Source: Oscillatoria salina IIICB1
GTDB taxonomy: Bacteria > Cyanobacteriota > Cyanobacteriia > Cyanobacteriales > SIO1D9
Direction: 5' to 3'
Length of the DNA: 32,136 nt
Assembly: GCF_020144665.1 (NCBI RefSeq)
Contig: NZ_JAAHBQ010000065.1
Location: forward strand, 1-32,136
Below are positions 1-8,780 of this stretch, piece after piece (the stretch's first letter is position 1; the number at the start of each line of letters is the position of its first letter). The notes beneath the pieces are model-generated. The model saw only the letters and a list, made by a program, of their open reading frames with translations. It did not search any database and was not told the origin of the DNA. Made by a program: the position numbers and the translations under genes.

Positions 1-38
1 AAAATGAAACCACCTGGGGAGAAACCATAATCCCCATC

Positions 39-96
39 GCAGAGAACGAGCTAGTTAGGACATCCTCATTTTCAGAAAACTTGGCTATCATAGGCT
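39..96 (+). repeat. Left arm of a ~58-bp inverted repeat flanking nirA
   Basis: This segment matches the reverse complement of 1936-1994. The inner 35 bases (62-96 against 1936-1970) agree at 31 positions with no gap, starting with ATCCTCATTTTC and ending near CATAGGCT. The outer part (39-61) also agrees, starting with GCAGAGAA, with a few transitions and one 1-nt gap. About 49 of 59 aligned positions match by hand count. The two arms enclose only nirA. I do not recognise the repeat family. Confidence 0.75.
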
Positions 97-310
97 CTTA
101 TCGTTGTTTACTGTTCACTGTTTACTGCTCACTGCTATAATCCCCAATCCCTCCTTCTCTAGATAGATTTAGGCAAATTAACACAGCCAAACGACAATTT
201 TGTTAAAAAGCCTACAAAACTTCTCAAGAGATTTGCATAGCCTGAGAGGAACTCCAGTGCTTAAAAGTTTCTTAAAGCTTCGATCGAACCAGCTCAGGAA
301 AAATCAGGTT

Positions 311-1888
311 ATGACAAAAACAGATCCGAAAAAGAAACTCAACAAAATCGAACAAGCCAAAGCGAAAAAACATCCTTTATTGCTCAAACAAGAACTAGAA
401 GAATTCGCCAAAATTGGTTGGGAAGCAATGGATGAATTCGAGCGCGACTACGGATTAAAATGGCTCGGATTTTTCTATCGTCCCGTTACTCCAGGCAAAT
501 TTATGCTGAGGATGCGCGTTCCTAACGGTATTTTAACTAGCACTCAGATGTGCGTTCTCGCAGAAATTATTCAACGTTATTGTCACGGTGCGGGATTTCA
601 AGAACAAGGAAATGCAGACATTACCACCCGCCAAAATTTGCAACTGCGAGGAATGCGAATTGAAGATATTCCCGATATTTTTGAGCGACTTTTAAAAGCC
701 GGTTTAACTAGCGTTCAGTCAGGAATGGATAACGTTCGTAATATCACTGGTTCTCCCGTAGCAGGTATCGATGGAAATGAATTAATCGATACTCGCGGCT
801 TAGTACGTAACCTCCAAGATACGATTACTAACAACGGCGAAGGAAATATGGGTTTAAGTAACCTTCCTCGTAAGTTTAACATTGCCGTTGCTGGCGGTCG
901 AGATAACTCAGTTCATGCCGAAATTAACGACCTTGGTTATCTTCCTGCTTACAAAAATGGTAAATTGGGATTTAACATTATTGTTGGCGGTTATTTTGCT
1001 CCCAAACAATACGTCACAGCCATTCCTCTTGATGCTTGGATACCGCCAGAAGATGTAGTTCCCCTTGCCAAAATTATGTTAACTATTTACAACGAGAATG
1101 GACCAAGGGCGAGTCGGACAAAATGCCGACTTATGCACTTAATTAAAAGTGAAGATTGGGGAAGAGAAAGATTTCGTGATGAAGTCGAAAAGAAACTAGG
1201 ACATCCTTTAGAATCAGCAGCAGCAAAAGATGAAATTGATTGGGAAAAACGAGACCATATTGGTGTTTATCCACAAAAACAACCGGGACTAAATTATGTA
1301 GGTTTGCACGTTCCTGTCGGTCGTTTGTATGCTGAGGAAATGTTTGAATTAGCGAGAATGGCGGAAGTTTATGGTGGTGGAGAAATTCGTTTGACTGTTG
1401 AGCAAAACTTGATTATTCCCTATATTCCTGACTCTCGTTTAGAAGCATTTTTCAACGAACCATTAGTAAAAAAACGCTTAACAATTAATCCAGAAAAGTT
1501 AAATCGAGCCTTAGTTTCTTGTACGGGTAGCGAGTTTTGTGGTTATGCAATTATTGAAACCAAAAACCGTGCTTTAGCGATGATTAAGGAACTCGAAAGC
1601 GAACTAGAAATGCCTAAACCAGTACGCATTCACTGGACTGGCTGTCCCAATTCTTGCGGTCAACCTCAAGTGGCAGATATTGGTTTAATTGGTACGAAAA
1701 CGAAGAAAGATGGGGAAGTAGTCGAAGCCGTAGATATTTGGATGGGTGGTAAAGTAGGTAAAGATGCTTGTTTAGGCGAAGAAGTTAGGAAAAGAGTTCC
1801 TTGCGATGAATTGAAAAATATGTTAAGGAATCTGTTGCTCGAACATTTCGAGGCGAAACCAAAGCAGAAAGAGATGGTTACTGTGTAG
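311..1888 (+). CDS. nirA: Ferredoxin-nitrite reductase
   Basis: This assimilatory enzyme reduces nitrite to ammonium in the cytoplasm with six electrons from reduced ferredoxin. The protein has the nitrite/sulfite reductase ferredoxin-like half-domains and a siroheme/4Fe-4S region. The cluster ligands are visible as SCTGSEFCGY (C-x5-C, residues 404 and 410) and GCPNSCGQ (C-x3-C, residues 445 and 449). I chose the ATG at 311, giving 525 aa, which is near the usual length of cyanobacterial NirA. The frame stays open back to a TTG at 200, but that 37-residue extension looks unlike the family. It stands alone on the plus strand, convergent with the stress-protein gene, and no nitrate transporter or nitrate reductase genes follow. 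I looked for an NtcA site (GTA-N8-TAC) upstream and did not see one. Inverted repeats lie on both sides. Confidence 0.95.
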   Translation: MTKTDPKKKLNKIEQAKAKKHPLLLKQELEEFAKIGWEAMDEFERDYGLKWLGFFYRPVTPGKFMLRMRVPNGILTSTQMCVLAEIIQRYCHGAGFQEQGNADITTRQNLQLRGMRIEDIPDIFERLLKAGLTSVQSGMDNVRNITGSPVAGIDGNELIDTRGLVRNLQDTITNNGEGNMGLSNLPRKFNIAVAGGRDNSVHAEINDLGYLPAYKNGKLGFNIIVGGYFAPKQYVTAIPLDAWIPPEDVVPLAKIMLTIYNENGPRASRTKCRLMHLIKSEDWGRERFRDEVEKKLGHPLESAAAKDEIDWEKRDHIGVYPQKQPGLNYVGLHVPVGRLYAEEMFELARMAEVYGGGEIRLTVEQNLIIPYIPDSRLEAFFNEPLVKKRLTINPEKLNRALVSCTGSEFCGYAIIETKNRALAMIKELESELEMPKPVRIHWTGCPNSCGQPQVADIGLIGTKTKKDGEVVEAVDIWMGGKVGKDACLGEEVRKRVPCDELKNMLRNLLLEHFEAKPKQKEMVTV

Positions 1889-1935
1889 AAACTTTGTTAG
1901 CCGTGGAGAGACATATAACAACGAATAACGATCGA

Positions 1936-1994
1936 AGCCTATGCTAGCAAGGTTTTCCGAAAATGAGGATCTCTTGAGCTAACTCATTCTCTGC
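1936..1994 (-). repeat. Right arm of the inverted repeat flanking nirA
   Basis: Reverse complement of the left arm at 39-96, with about 49 of 59 positions matching. It begins about 48 bp after the nirA stop codon and lies before the convergent stress-protein gene. Beyond this arm the plus strand reads GCTTTTTTTGAC, so a transcript could form a hairpin only if it paired with the distant left arm; there is no local terminator here. Confidence 0.75.
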
Positions 1995-2078
1995 TTTTTT
2001 TGACAACTCTTGATTGTCTGGTATGGAGATGTGACTGCGATCGCCGGATTTGCTGTCATTGTTAACAATTTTCTCTCT

Positions 2079-2549
2079 TCAATCGATTCCTTGAACGACC
2101 AAAACCGAACAAGAAGCGTGATGAACCACATGATTGCTAACACTACCGAGAAACATTTCGCTAAGACCTTGACGACCGCGACGACCAACGACAATTAAAT
2201 CTGCACCCCAGCTACTAGCAAGTTCGCGGATACATCTACCAGCGTCGCCGATACGCCAGTCCCATTCAGTAGCTACACCTTCATTGGTAGCGCGATCGCC
2301 AAATTCACTCAGCCATTGACGGGTTGACTCGCTTTCTTTTTCTAACTGTTGGTGCATCGATTGAGAAAAGTTTGCCAGGTTTTGACCGTAAAGATCGGTA
2401 TAAGATCCTACACTTTGATATTCCAAAGGCAACGAATGAAATAACATTAATTTAGCGTTATCTTTTTTGGCTAAATCCAAAGCTTGCTCAAAAACAAGTT
2501 TACCTGCTGGTGATTTATCGAGGGCGACTAAGATTTTTTGATATGTCAT
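2079..2549 (-). CDS. Universal stress protein (UspA family)
   Basis: A single-domain Usp protein of 156 aa, the normal length for the family. The start MTYQKILVALDKSPAG is the typical first beta strand, with the conserved aspartate following it. The nucleotide-binding signature G-x2-G-x8-GS appears near the C-terminus in VGRRGRQGLSEMFLGSVS, so this is likely an ATP-binding type. Such proteins act as stress-responsive dimers in the cytoplasm; the specific trigger cannot be read from the sequence. The gene lies downstream of and in the same direction as the aminotransferase, with 91 bp between them, so co-transcription is possible but a hairpin lies in the gap. Confidence 0.9.
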   Translation of the reverse strand: MTYQKILVALDKSPAGKLVFEQALDLAKKDNAKLMLFHSLPLEYQSVGSYTDLYGQNLANFSQSMHQQLEKESESTRQWLSEFGDRATNEGVATEWDWRIGDAGRCIRELASSWGADLIVVGRRGRQGLSEMFLGSVSNHVVHHASCSVLVVQGID

Positions 2550-2590
2550 TTTTGCTACCTTGAGTTAAAAATAATTGTTGGTCAATAAAT

Positions 2591-2629
2591 TTTGTCCCTC
2601 CGCGCTTGGTTTGGTAGCAGAGAGACAAA
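2591..2629 (-). terminator. Hairpin after the aminotransferase gene, possible weak terminator
   Basis: On the minus strand TTTGTCTCTC pairs with GAGGGACAAA (10 bp with one U-G pair) around a 19-nt loop, about 12 nt after the stop codon of the aminotransferase. There is no clean run of T after it (AATTTATTG follows), so it may instead protect or partly terminate the transcript before the stress-protein gene. Confidence 0.35.
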
Positions 2630-2640
2630 CAAAACTTTGC

Positions 2641-3804
2641 TTAAAGGGAAGTAACGAATTTTTCCAAACGTTTCATTCCTTTTTCGATCGAAGTCATATC
2701 CGTGGCATAAGACAGACGAATACAATTATCTGCTCCGAATGCTACACCAGGAATGGTCGCAACTTGCTGAGAATCGAGTAAAGCGTTACAAAAATCAAGA
2801 GAAGCCATACCTGTTGTACTGATATCAACAAACAGGTAAAAAGCGCCATTGGGTTTGGGACAACTTAGTCCGGGAATAGCAGAAACTGCTTCTAGCATAA
2901 CTTGACGCCGTTGGGCAAAAGCCAAACGCATTTCTTCCACAGGTTCTTGAGAACCGGATAAAGCCGCGATCGCGCCAAACTGAGCAAAGGTACAAACATT
3001 CGAGGTACTATGTCCTTGAATAATTGTCATGCCTTTAATTAATTCTACAGGTGCGGCAAGATAACCAACTCGCCAACCTGTCATCGAATAACTTTTTGCA
3101 AAGCCGTTACTGGTAATCGTACGGGCAAAAATTTCTGGATTAATTGCACCAATACTGAGATGTTCGGCTCCATCGTAGAGAATTTTTTCATAAATCTCAT
3201 CCGAGACGACGAGTAAATCATTTTCTACCACCACTTCCGCTAAAGCTTTAATTTCATCGGGTGTATACACCGCACCAGTGGGATTTGAGGGAGAATTGAG
3301 AACAAATAACTTAGTTTGGGGAGTTATTGCCGCTTTGAGTTGTTTGGGAGTAATTTTATAATCGTACTCCGCCTTAGTCGGGACAATTACAGGTTCTCCT
3401 CCAGCCAATTTCACCATTTCCGGATAAGACAACCAATAAGGAGAAGGGATAATCACCTCATCTTGTGGTTCAATCAAAGCCAACATCATCCCAAACAAAG
3501 AATGCTTACCACCATTAGTTACAATGATATTTTCCGGTTCGTAAGCGAGATGATTATCAGATTGTAGCTTCGAGGCGATCGCTTCTCTTAATTTTGGTTC
3601 CCCAGCCGCCGGACCGTATTTAGTTTTTCCTTCATCTAAAGCTTGTTTGGCTGCTTCTTTAATATGTGCGGGTGTATCAAAATCCGGTTCCCCAGCGCTA
3701 AAACTACATACATCTACCCCTTCTTCCTTTAGATGCTTCGCTTTAGCCGCGATCGCCAAAGTAATCGAAGGCGGTACTTTACCTACTCTTGCTGTTAATT
3801 TCAT
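2641..3804 (-). CDS. aspC: Pyridoxal-phosphate aminotransferase, aspartate aminotransferase type
   Basis: A fold-type I class I/II aminotransferase of 387 aa that would transfer the amino group between aspartate and 2-oxoglutarate in the cytoplasm. Recognisable parts are the N-terminal [12 protein letters not shown], the [11 protein letters not shown] motif that binds the substrate carboxylate and cofactor, [12 protein letters not shown], the PLP lysine region [17 protein letters not shown] and the C-terminal arginine region NCIRLSYAT. These match the subgroup 1-beta aspartate aminotransferases, some of which also use prephenate; which substrate is used here cannot be decided. The ATG start is preceded by GAGAGG. 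The upstream region (3805-3986) contains diverged CAGTTTTCAG-type repeats and then a heptamer tract. Confidence 0.9.
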   Translation of the reverse strand: MKLTARVGKVPPSITLAIAAKAKHLKEEGVDVCSFSAGEPDFDTPAHIKEAAKQALDEGKTKYGPAAGEPKLREAIASKLQSDNHLAYEPENIIVTNGGKHSLFGMMLALIEPQDEVIIPSPYWLSYPEMVKLAGGEPVIVPTKAEYDYKITPKQLKAAITPQTKLFVLNSPSNPTGAVYTPDEIKALAEVVVENDLLVVSDEIYEKILYDGAEHLSIGAINPEIFARTITSNGFAKSYSMTGWRVGYLAAPVELIKGMTIIQGHSTSNVCTFAQFGAIAALSGSQEPVEEMRLAFAQRRQVMLEAVSAIPGLSCPKPNGAFYLFVDISTTGMASLDFCNALLDSQQVATIPGVAFGADNCIRLSYATDMTSIEKGMKRLEKFVTSL

Positions 3805-3986
3805 CCTCTCTAACTACCCCACTAACTTTTTTTAGTTATCACGTACCCGCATTTACCAGTTTTCAGCTACCAGTTTTCAGTTAACAGTGAACAGTTTATT
3901 CTCTAATTCCCCTTATTTTCCAATCTAGCTGCCCTCATAACTCTCTGTGGCAAATCATCTTAGCAAAACTCGGTATCAGCGATCGC

Positions 3987-4138
3987 TTAGGGATTGGGGA
4001 TTGGGGATTGGGGATTAGGGATTGGGGATTGGGGATTAGGGATTGGGGATTGGGGATTGGGGATTAGGGATTGGGGATTAGGGATTGGGGATTGGGGATT
4101 GGGGATTAGGGATTAGGGATTGGGGATTAGGGATTGGG
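3987..4138 (+). repeat. Heptamer tandem repeat (STRR), TTGGGGA/TTAGGGA
   Basis: About 21 uninterrupted 7-bp units, mixing TTGGGGA and TTAGGGA. These short tandemly repeated repetitive sequences are well known in filamentous cyanobacteria. The G-rich strand has runs of four G every seven bases with 3-nt linkers, a classic G-quadruplex-forming arrangement. The tract lies between the aminotransferase promoter region and the 3' end of the alkylsulfatase-type gene. The 3805-3986 stretch before it holds only diverged CAGTTTTCAG/CAGTGAACAG repeats. Confidence 0.95.
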
Positions 4139-4215
4139 AAATCAGTTATCAGTTACCAGTTTATCCTTCCTCCTTGTCCTCCCCCTCTCCCTTGTCCTCC
4201 CCCTCTTCCCAATCA

Positions 4216-4256
4216 CCAGTCCCCAGTCCCCAGTCCCCAGTCCCCAGTCCCCAATC
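4216..4256 (-). repeat. Second heptamer tract, CCCCAGT units (reverse orientation)
   Basis: Five to six units of CCCCAGT end in CCCCAATCA. The units are the reverse complement of the type seen at 3987-4138, so the two tracts face each other across about 80 bp of C/T-rich spacer. The last bases TCA supply the TGA stop codon of the next gene on the minus strand. Confidence 0.85.
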
Positions 4257-6165
4257 ACGGTTCGACAATATTAAACCAAAAATCGAAATCATCCAGCAGT
4301 CCCAACAACTCACTAAATTTCCCTGCGTCACCTTCAATCTGTAACTCAGAAGATTCTCTTTTCTCTTCAATACTCGACAAACCTAAACTAATATCGATTA
4401 AAGCATCCTTTGTCAGCAATACCTTAGCGTCTGCATCTTCCCTTTGCAGATTAGCTTGATGCACCAACACGCCATTTTCTACCGTAACGAAATACTCTTC
4501 CTCCACATCCGTAAACCGAAAATTAAGCTTAATTTCCATTTCGGCGGCTTTCGGTCCATTGACACGTACTGCGAGATAATCAAAGAGCATCCCTGGTGTC
4601 ATCACCTTCATCGTATCTGGATCGTCAGGGCTACCTGACATTTCTCTGTCACCTAAACCGTGTCGCAACTCTTTTGCGCCCATCAAATAAATATTACGCC
4701 ATGTCCCTGCTTCAGCTTGATAAGCTAATTGTTCGTAAGTATCAGCGAGAAGCTGACGGGCTTTGAGGTTCGAGGGTTCAGCAAAAACTAGATGGTTTAA
4801 AACTTGGGCTGTCCAGCGATATTCGCCTTTTTCAAAGCATTTTTGCGCTTTTGCTAAGATTGTTTCCCCACCACCCATAAACTCAACATATTTTTGGCTA
4901 GCTTCTGCGGGTGGTAACGGATGAAGATTTGCTGGGTTAGCATCATACCAACCAAAATAACGCTGATAGATGGCTTTGATATTGTGGTTTAACGTGCCAT
5001 AATAGCCGCGATTGTACCAATACTTACCAATGGATTCGGGTAAATTGAGAATTTCGGCGATTTCAATGCCAGTATAGCCATGATTCATCAAGCGTAAGGT
5101 TTGATCGTGGAGATACTTATAAGCATCGCGATGAGTTTTCAGGTATTTGGTAATTTTATCTTGACCCCACCGGGGCCAAAAGTGACTGGCGAACATTACT
5201 TCGGTTTGATTTGCAAACAAGCGAATTGATTCTGTAAGATATTCTGCCCAACTTTTGGCATCACGGACTAAAGCACCTCGGAGAGTTAAAATATTGTGAA
5301 TCGAAGCATTAGCATTTTCTGCCATGCAAAGAGCTTTAAACTGGGGAAAGTAGAAATTCATTTCTACAGGCGCTTCGGTTCCAGGTGTAAGTTGAAAGAT
5401 GATTTCTACACCGTCGATAGTTAGTTTTTGACCAGTATGAGTAATATCGAGAGTAGGAGCAATTAAGCTAGTATTTCCAGTCGATCGCGCGATACCTAAA
5501 CCTACGGTAGTGTTTCCTTGGGGATTTTTCGGTAAAAAAGGACCTATTTGATAAGTAGCGCGACGCAACATTGCACTTCCAGCGATCGCGTTTTCCCCGA
5601 CAGCGTATTCCATAAAGCCTTCGGGGGCGATAATTTGCACTTTTCCCGCTTCAACGTCAGATTCGCAAACAACCCCTTTAACGCCGCCAAAATGGTCAAG
5701 GTGAGTGTGAGTATAAATCACTGCTACCACTGATTTATCGCCGAGATGAGTTTTCACCAATTGGTAAGCAGCAGCCGCAACTTCCTCAGAAATTAGCGGA
5801 TCGATGACAATGTAACCCGTATCACCGACAATAAAAGTAATGTTCGAGATATCGAAACCGCGAACTTGATAAACGCGATCGCTAACTTGAAAAAGTCCAT
5901 GTTTCGCTAATAACTGTGCTTGTCGCCATAAACTAGGATTTACTGTCGCAGGTTCTGTCTTTTCGGTGAGAAAATCAAAAGCCGTAAAATCCCAAACCTT
6001 TTTTCCCGTCGCTGTTTTAATAATTGGTTCATCCCAAGTAGCAATAAAACCCCGTTCCACAAACTCAAAATCTTCGGTATCTTGGAAAAGAAGTTGCTTA
6101 TAAACTGCTTGATTAGCAGCGACAGTAAAAGGCGTTGCTGGTTTCGGACTTAATTCTCGTTCCAT
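4255..6165 (-). CDS. Metallo-beta-lactamase-fold alkylsulfatase (SdsA1/BDS1 type)
   Basis: A 636-aa protein with the three-part layout of linear alkylsulfatases: a metallo-beta-lactamase domain, an alkylsulfatase dimerisation domain in the middle and an SCP2-like C-terminal domain that holds hydrophobic substrate. The zinc motif THTHLDHFGG gives H153, H155, D157 and H158, and further metal-site residues are in MAENANASIHN and ASHFWPRWG. Family members hydrolyse primary alkyl sulfates such as SDS, but the natural substrate here is unknown. No signal peptide is visible (start MERELSPKPATPF), while several characterised homologues are exported. The stop codon lies inside a heptamer repeat tract, so the last residues may have been changed by repeat insertion. 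The small gene upstream (6231-6689) is in the same direction. Confidence 0.88.
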   Translation of the reverse strand: MERELSPKPATPFTVAANQAVYKQLLFQDTEDFEFVERGFIATWDEPIIKTATGKKVWDFTAFDFLTEKTEPATVNPSLWRQAQLLAKHGLFQVSDRVYQVRGFDISNITFIVGDTGYIVIDPLISEEVAAAAYQLVKTHLGDKSVVAVIYTHTHLDHFGGVKGVVCESDVEAGKVQIIAPEGFMEYAVGENAIAGSAMLRRATYQIGPFLPKNPQGNTTVGLGIARSTGNTSLIAPTLDITHTGQKLTIDGVEIIFQLTPGTEAPVEMNFYFPQFKALCMAENANASIHNILTLRGALVRDAKSWAEYLTESIRLFANQTEVMFASHFWPRWGQDKITKYLKTHRDAYKYLHDQTLRLMNHGYTGIEIAEILNLPESIGKYWYNRGYYGTLNHNIKAIYQRYFGWYDANPANLHPLPPAEASQKYVEFMGGGETILAKAQKCFEKGEYRWTAQVLNHLVFAEPSNLKARQLLADTYEQLAYQAEAGTWRNIYLMGAKELRHGLGDREMSGSPDDPDTMKVMTPGMLFDYLAVRVNGPKAAEMEIKLNFRFTDVEEEYFVTVENGVLVHQANLQREDADAKVLLTKDALIDISLGLSSIEEKRESSELQIEGDAGKFSELLGLLDDFDFWFNIVEP

Positions 6166-6230
6166 ACTCTAATTACTGAAAAATTATTACTAGACAAAGC
6201 ACCACTAAAATATCGACTGGTTAAAGCAAA

Positions 6231-6689
6231 TCATTTACGTACCGGACTATTTAACTCCCGACATTTTTCCAAAGCAGCTTGATAAGCTAACTCGTATTCT
6301 TTCCCACCTAACATAACATCCCCATAATAAGCATAAGGTGTCTCCCCATAAACTGGTAAAGGATCGTCATCCGGATAATCTTCCCCAGCTTCTTCAATCG
6401 CCGCTTTAAGTTGTTTCGCACTCAATTTTTGAGCAGCAAAATAATAAAGTTGGTCAGCACTTTTATGCAAATGTGGTAAATTCGGGTCTACCAAACAATC
6501 TTCTAACTCTATCCAAGCACATTCAAGAGGACGATAAGGTTCACCTTGCCAAACTAAAAACCCTTGCACATAAACCGCACCCTCAATCACCAAAGTAGCC
6601 TGATAAGCCTTTTCAAAAGGATTGCGATTTTTCTTACCAATTTTTTGAGCAATTGCTTCCGAAAGTTCAGTATTTAAAACTTTATCCAT
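6231..6689 (-). CDS. Conserved cyanobacterial protein of unknown function
   Basis: A soluble acidic protein of 152 aa from the ATG at 6689; a GTG two codons earlier (6695) is the alternative. AAGGG lies a few bases before the ATG. The centre is rich in aromatic and acidic residues (LECAWIELEDCLVDPNLPHLH, split by ordinary helices), followed by a helical stretch with AAIEEAGEDYPDDDPLPVYGE. I see no membrane segment, signal peptide or catalytic motif and cannot name a domain. It lies between the Rieske oxidoreductase and the alkylsulfatase-type gene, all on the minus strand, with a 65-bp gap to the latter. Confidence 0.75.
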   Translation of the reverse strand: MDKVLNTELSEAIAQKIGKKNRNPFEKAYQATLVIEGAVYVQGFLVWQGEPYRPLECAWIELEDCLVDPNLPHLHKSADQLYYFAAQKLSAKQLKAAIEEAGEDYPDDDPLPVYGETPYAYYGDVMLGGKEYELAYQAALEKCRELNSPVRK

Positions 6690-6906
6690 AACCACCCTTT
6701 TCCTAGTTGTGCGTAGTTCGTTACCAAGATTTTCTCCACCAATTAATCATCTCTTAGTTTAATTCCTAACTCAACAGCAAAACAATTAATTTTCACAACA
6801 AATCTCTAATAATTCCCAAACAACTTTGCGCCTACTCGAAACGAGAACGGCTAACGCCGAATGCGCCTTTGCGCGAAATAGAAAACCAGCTAGTCCCACA
6901 AACAAT

Positions 6907-8496
6907 CTAACAATTTAAAGCACCAAGCCAATCAAAATTACCCTCGCGTACTCGTTCCACTTCCGGCATTTTCTGTAAACGCATCAACTCAGAAATAACG
7001 GCAATTTCTCGGTCAAAACCATTAGCTGCCACAGCTAAAATCCGCTTATTTTTCACATAAAAAACGATAAATTCTGACTCAGATAAATCTCCTTGAACGA
7101 TCGCCTCATCCCAATCTTTTACATGACCAACATAACGCATTTTAATGTTAAACTGTCCCGTCCAGAAAAAAGGCACGCCTTCATATTTTACCCTATTTCC
7201 TGTCATATTTAGTGCCGCAATACGACCGTGTTGAGCAGCCAAACGCCAATGTTCGATTCGCGTCGATTCTCCGTTATACCAATAAGGAAAAGTAGCCAGA
7301 TCTCCTGCGGCGTATAAACCATCAGTTACTTGCAGATATTCATCAGTATTAATGCTATTATCCTTCTCGTTAAGTTCTACTCCTTCGAGATAGTCTGTAG
7401 CTGGTGTTACGCCAATTCCAACTATCACTAAATCTGCTGCTAATTTCTCGCCATTGTCTAAAATTACTGCTTGTACTTTGCGATCGCCAACGAACTCTGT
7501 AGCTTTAGTTCCTAATTGAAAAGTAACGCCGTTTTTTTCAGGTATCTTTTGGTATATTTTGCCAATTTGTTCGCCAAGTAATTTTTCAAAAGGAACTTTG
7601 TCTGGTGAGACAACAGTTACAGCAACGCCTTGCTTAGTTAGACTAGCAGCAGTTTCCATACCGATAAAGCTAGAACCAATAATTACAGCTTTTTTGCTTT
7701 CGTCAATAGTAGTAACAATTTCGTCAGAATCTTGATAACTACGCAAAGTAAAAACGTTTGCCAAATCCGCACCAGGTACTTTTAAATTGTTAGCTTTAGC
7801 ACCTGTTGCTAAGAGTAAAGTATCGTAATTCATTAGCGAATCATCGGCAAAAGTAATTTGTTTGGTTTTAGCATTTACTCGGACGACAAATTTCCCAGTA
7901 AGTAATTCAATGTTATTTTCTGCATAGAAATCAGCATCTCGTAGGGGAAGCGAATCTTTTGGTACTGTTGAACCTTGTAAATACTGTTTACTCATTACTA
8001 CTCTGTCATAAGGTAGCTTTTCTTCAGAGGTAATCATAATTATTTTTCCGGGGAAACCCTCATGAAGCAAAGTTTCAGCAGCATGGACTCCCGCAGCACC
8101 CGTACCGAGAATAACGAAAACCTTATCACTAACTTCCAGATTCTGTTGTACCATCTTTGGTGGATGTTGCGAAGGAGCATTTTCGGGAATTGTAACGATA
8201 ATATTTTCCCCTTCCAAACGAACTGGAAAATGAGTTAAACAATCTAAACCAGGAGGTTCGTACTGTTCCCCAGATCTGACATTATAACAAGCATTATGCC
8301 ACGGACAAATGAGGCGATTGCCACTTAAAATACCTTTGGCTAATGGTGCAGATTGGTGAGGACAAAAAGCGCCTGTGGCATAATATTTGCCGTCTACTTT
8401 TGCTAATAAAACTTTTTGCTTGCCAACTTCAACTTGCTGCATTTCGCCATTTTGTAAGTTATTAATTTTAGCGACAACAGCACTAAGATCGCTCAT
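6907..8496 (-). CDS. Rieske-domain FAD/NAD(P)H oxidoreductase (AIF-like)
   Basis: A fusion of 529 aa. Residues 1-105 are a Rieske [2Fe-2S] domain with ligands C45, H47, C64 and H67 in FCPHQSAP and LICPWHNAC. Residues 125-400 are a pyridine-nucleotide-disulfide-type reductase: FAD motif VFVILGTGAAGVHAA, NAD(P)H motif KAVIIGSSFIGMETAASL and second FAD motif LYAAGDLATFPYW. The C-terminal domain resembles those of ferredoxin reductases of oxygenase systems and of apoptosis-inducing-factor-like proteins. It should pass electrons from NAD(P)H through FAD to the Rieske cluster or a partner; no oxygenase gene is nearby, so the acceptor is unknown. ATG start with AGGAG at good spacing. A 210-bp gap follows before the next gene. 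Confidence 0.9.
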   Translation of the reverse strand: MSDLSAVVAKINNLQNGEMQQVEVGKQKVLLAKVDGKYYATGAFCPHQSAPLAKGILSGNRLICPWHNACYNVRSGEQYEPPGLDCLTHFPVRLEGENIIVTIPENAPSQHPPKMVQQNLEVSDKVFVILGTGAAGVHAAETLLHEGFPGKIIMITSEEKLPYDRVVMSKQYLQGSTVPKDSLPLRDADFYAENNIELLTGKFVVRVNAKTKQITFADDSLMNYDTLLLATGAKANNLKVPGADLANVFTLRSYQDSDEIVTTIDESKKAVIIGSSFIGMETAASLTKQGVAVTVVSPDKVPFEKLLGEQIGKIYQKIPEKNGVTFQLGTKATEFVGDRKVQAVILDNGEKLAADLVIVGIGVTPATDYLEGVELNEKDNSINTDEYLQVTDGLYAAGDLATFPYWYNGESTRIEHWRLAAQHGRIAALNMTGNRVKYEGVPFFWTGQFNIKMRYVGHVKDWDEAIVQGDLSESEFIVFYVKNKRILAVAANGFDREIAVISELMRLQKMPEVERVREGNFDWLGALNC

Positions 8497-8636
8497 GTCT
8501 TCTCCTGATTTTTTCTCGGATTACGCCAGCATTCTGGCGAAAAAAGATAGAATTTTTCATCTGACTTGAGGTACAAAAGTTACTTTCGTTAGTCAAGGAG
8601 AGTAAGATTCTGTCGTCTGTGGGCAAAGTCTCTAGT

Positions 8637-8780
8637 TTGACTGCTCCCCTCCCTCCGCGTTGCTAAAGGGAGGGGATTCTTAAGCCATCCAAAAATGGAC
8701 TCTTAAAGGCGTAGTCAAAGCGCCCCTACTGACTCCTTTGAGAGAAAATTTCAAAGTCGCCGCTACTTTTTTGAGGATGT
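8637..8780 (-). ncRNA. Candidate omega (guide) RNA region of TnpB
   Basis: In this family the guide RNA is made from the 3' end of tnpB and the right end of the element, and the guide comes from flanking DNA. Here that corresponds to the end of tnpB plus the right-end hairpin (9-bp stem CCCCTCCCT with AGGGAGGGG, 12-nt loop). The exact ends are not visible; this is placement by family knowledge. The guide would be host sequence below 8637. Confidence 0.4.

Noticed and set aside
24-40. Similarity of AAACCATAATCCCC near the window start to the second mini-array repeat region
   Set aside because: Exact 13-nt matches are expected several times by chance in 32 kb, and neither the stem nor the GAAAC end is present.
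200-310. N-terminal extension of nirA from a TTG codon
   Set aside because: The extension has no similarity to the family that I can see, and the ATG at 311 gives the usual length.
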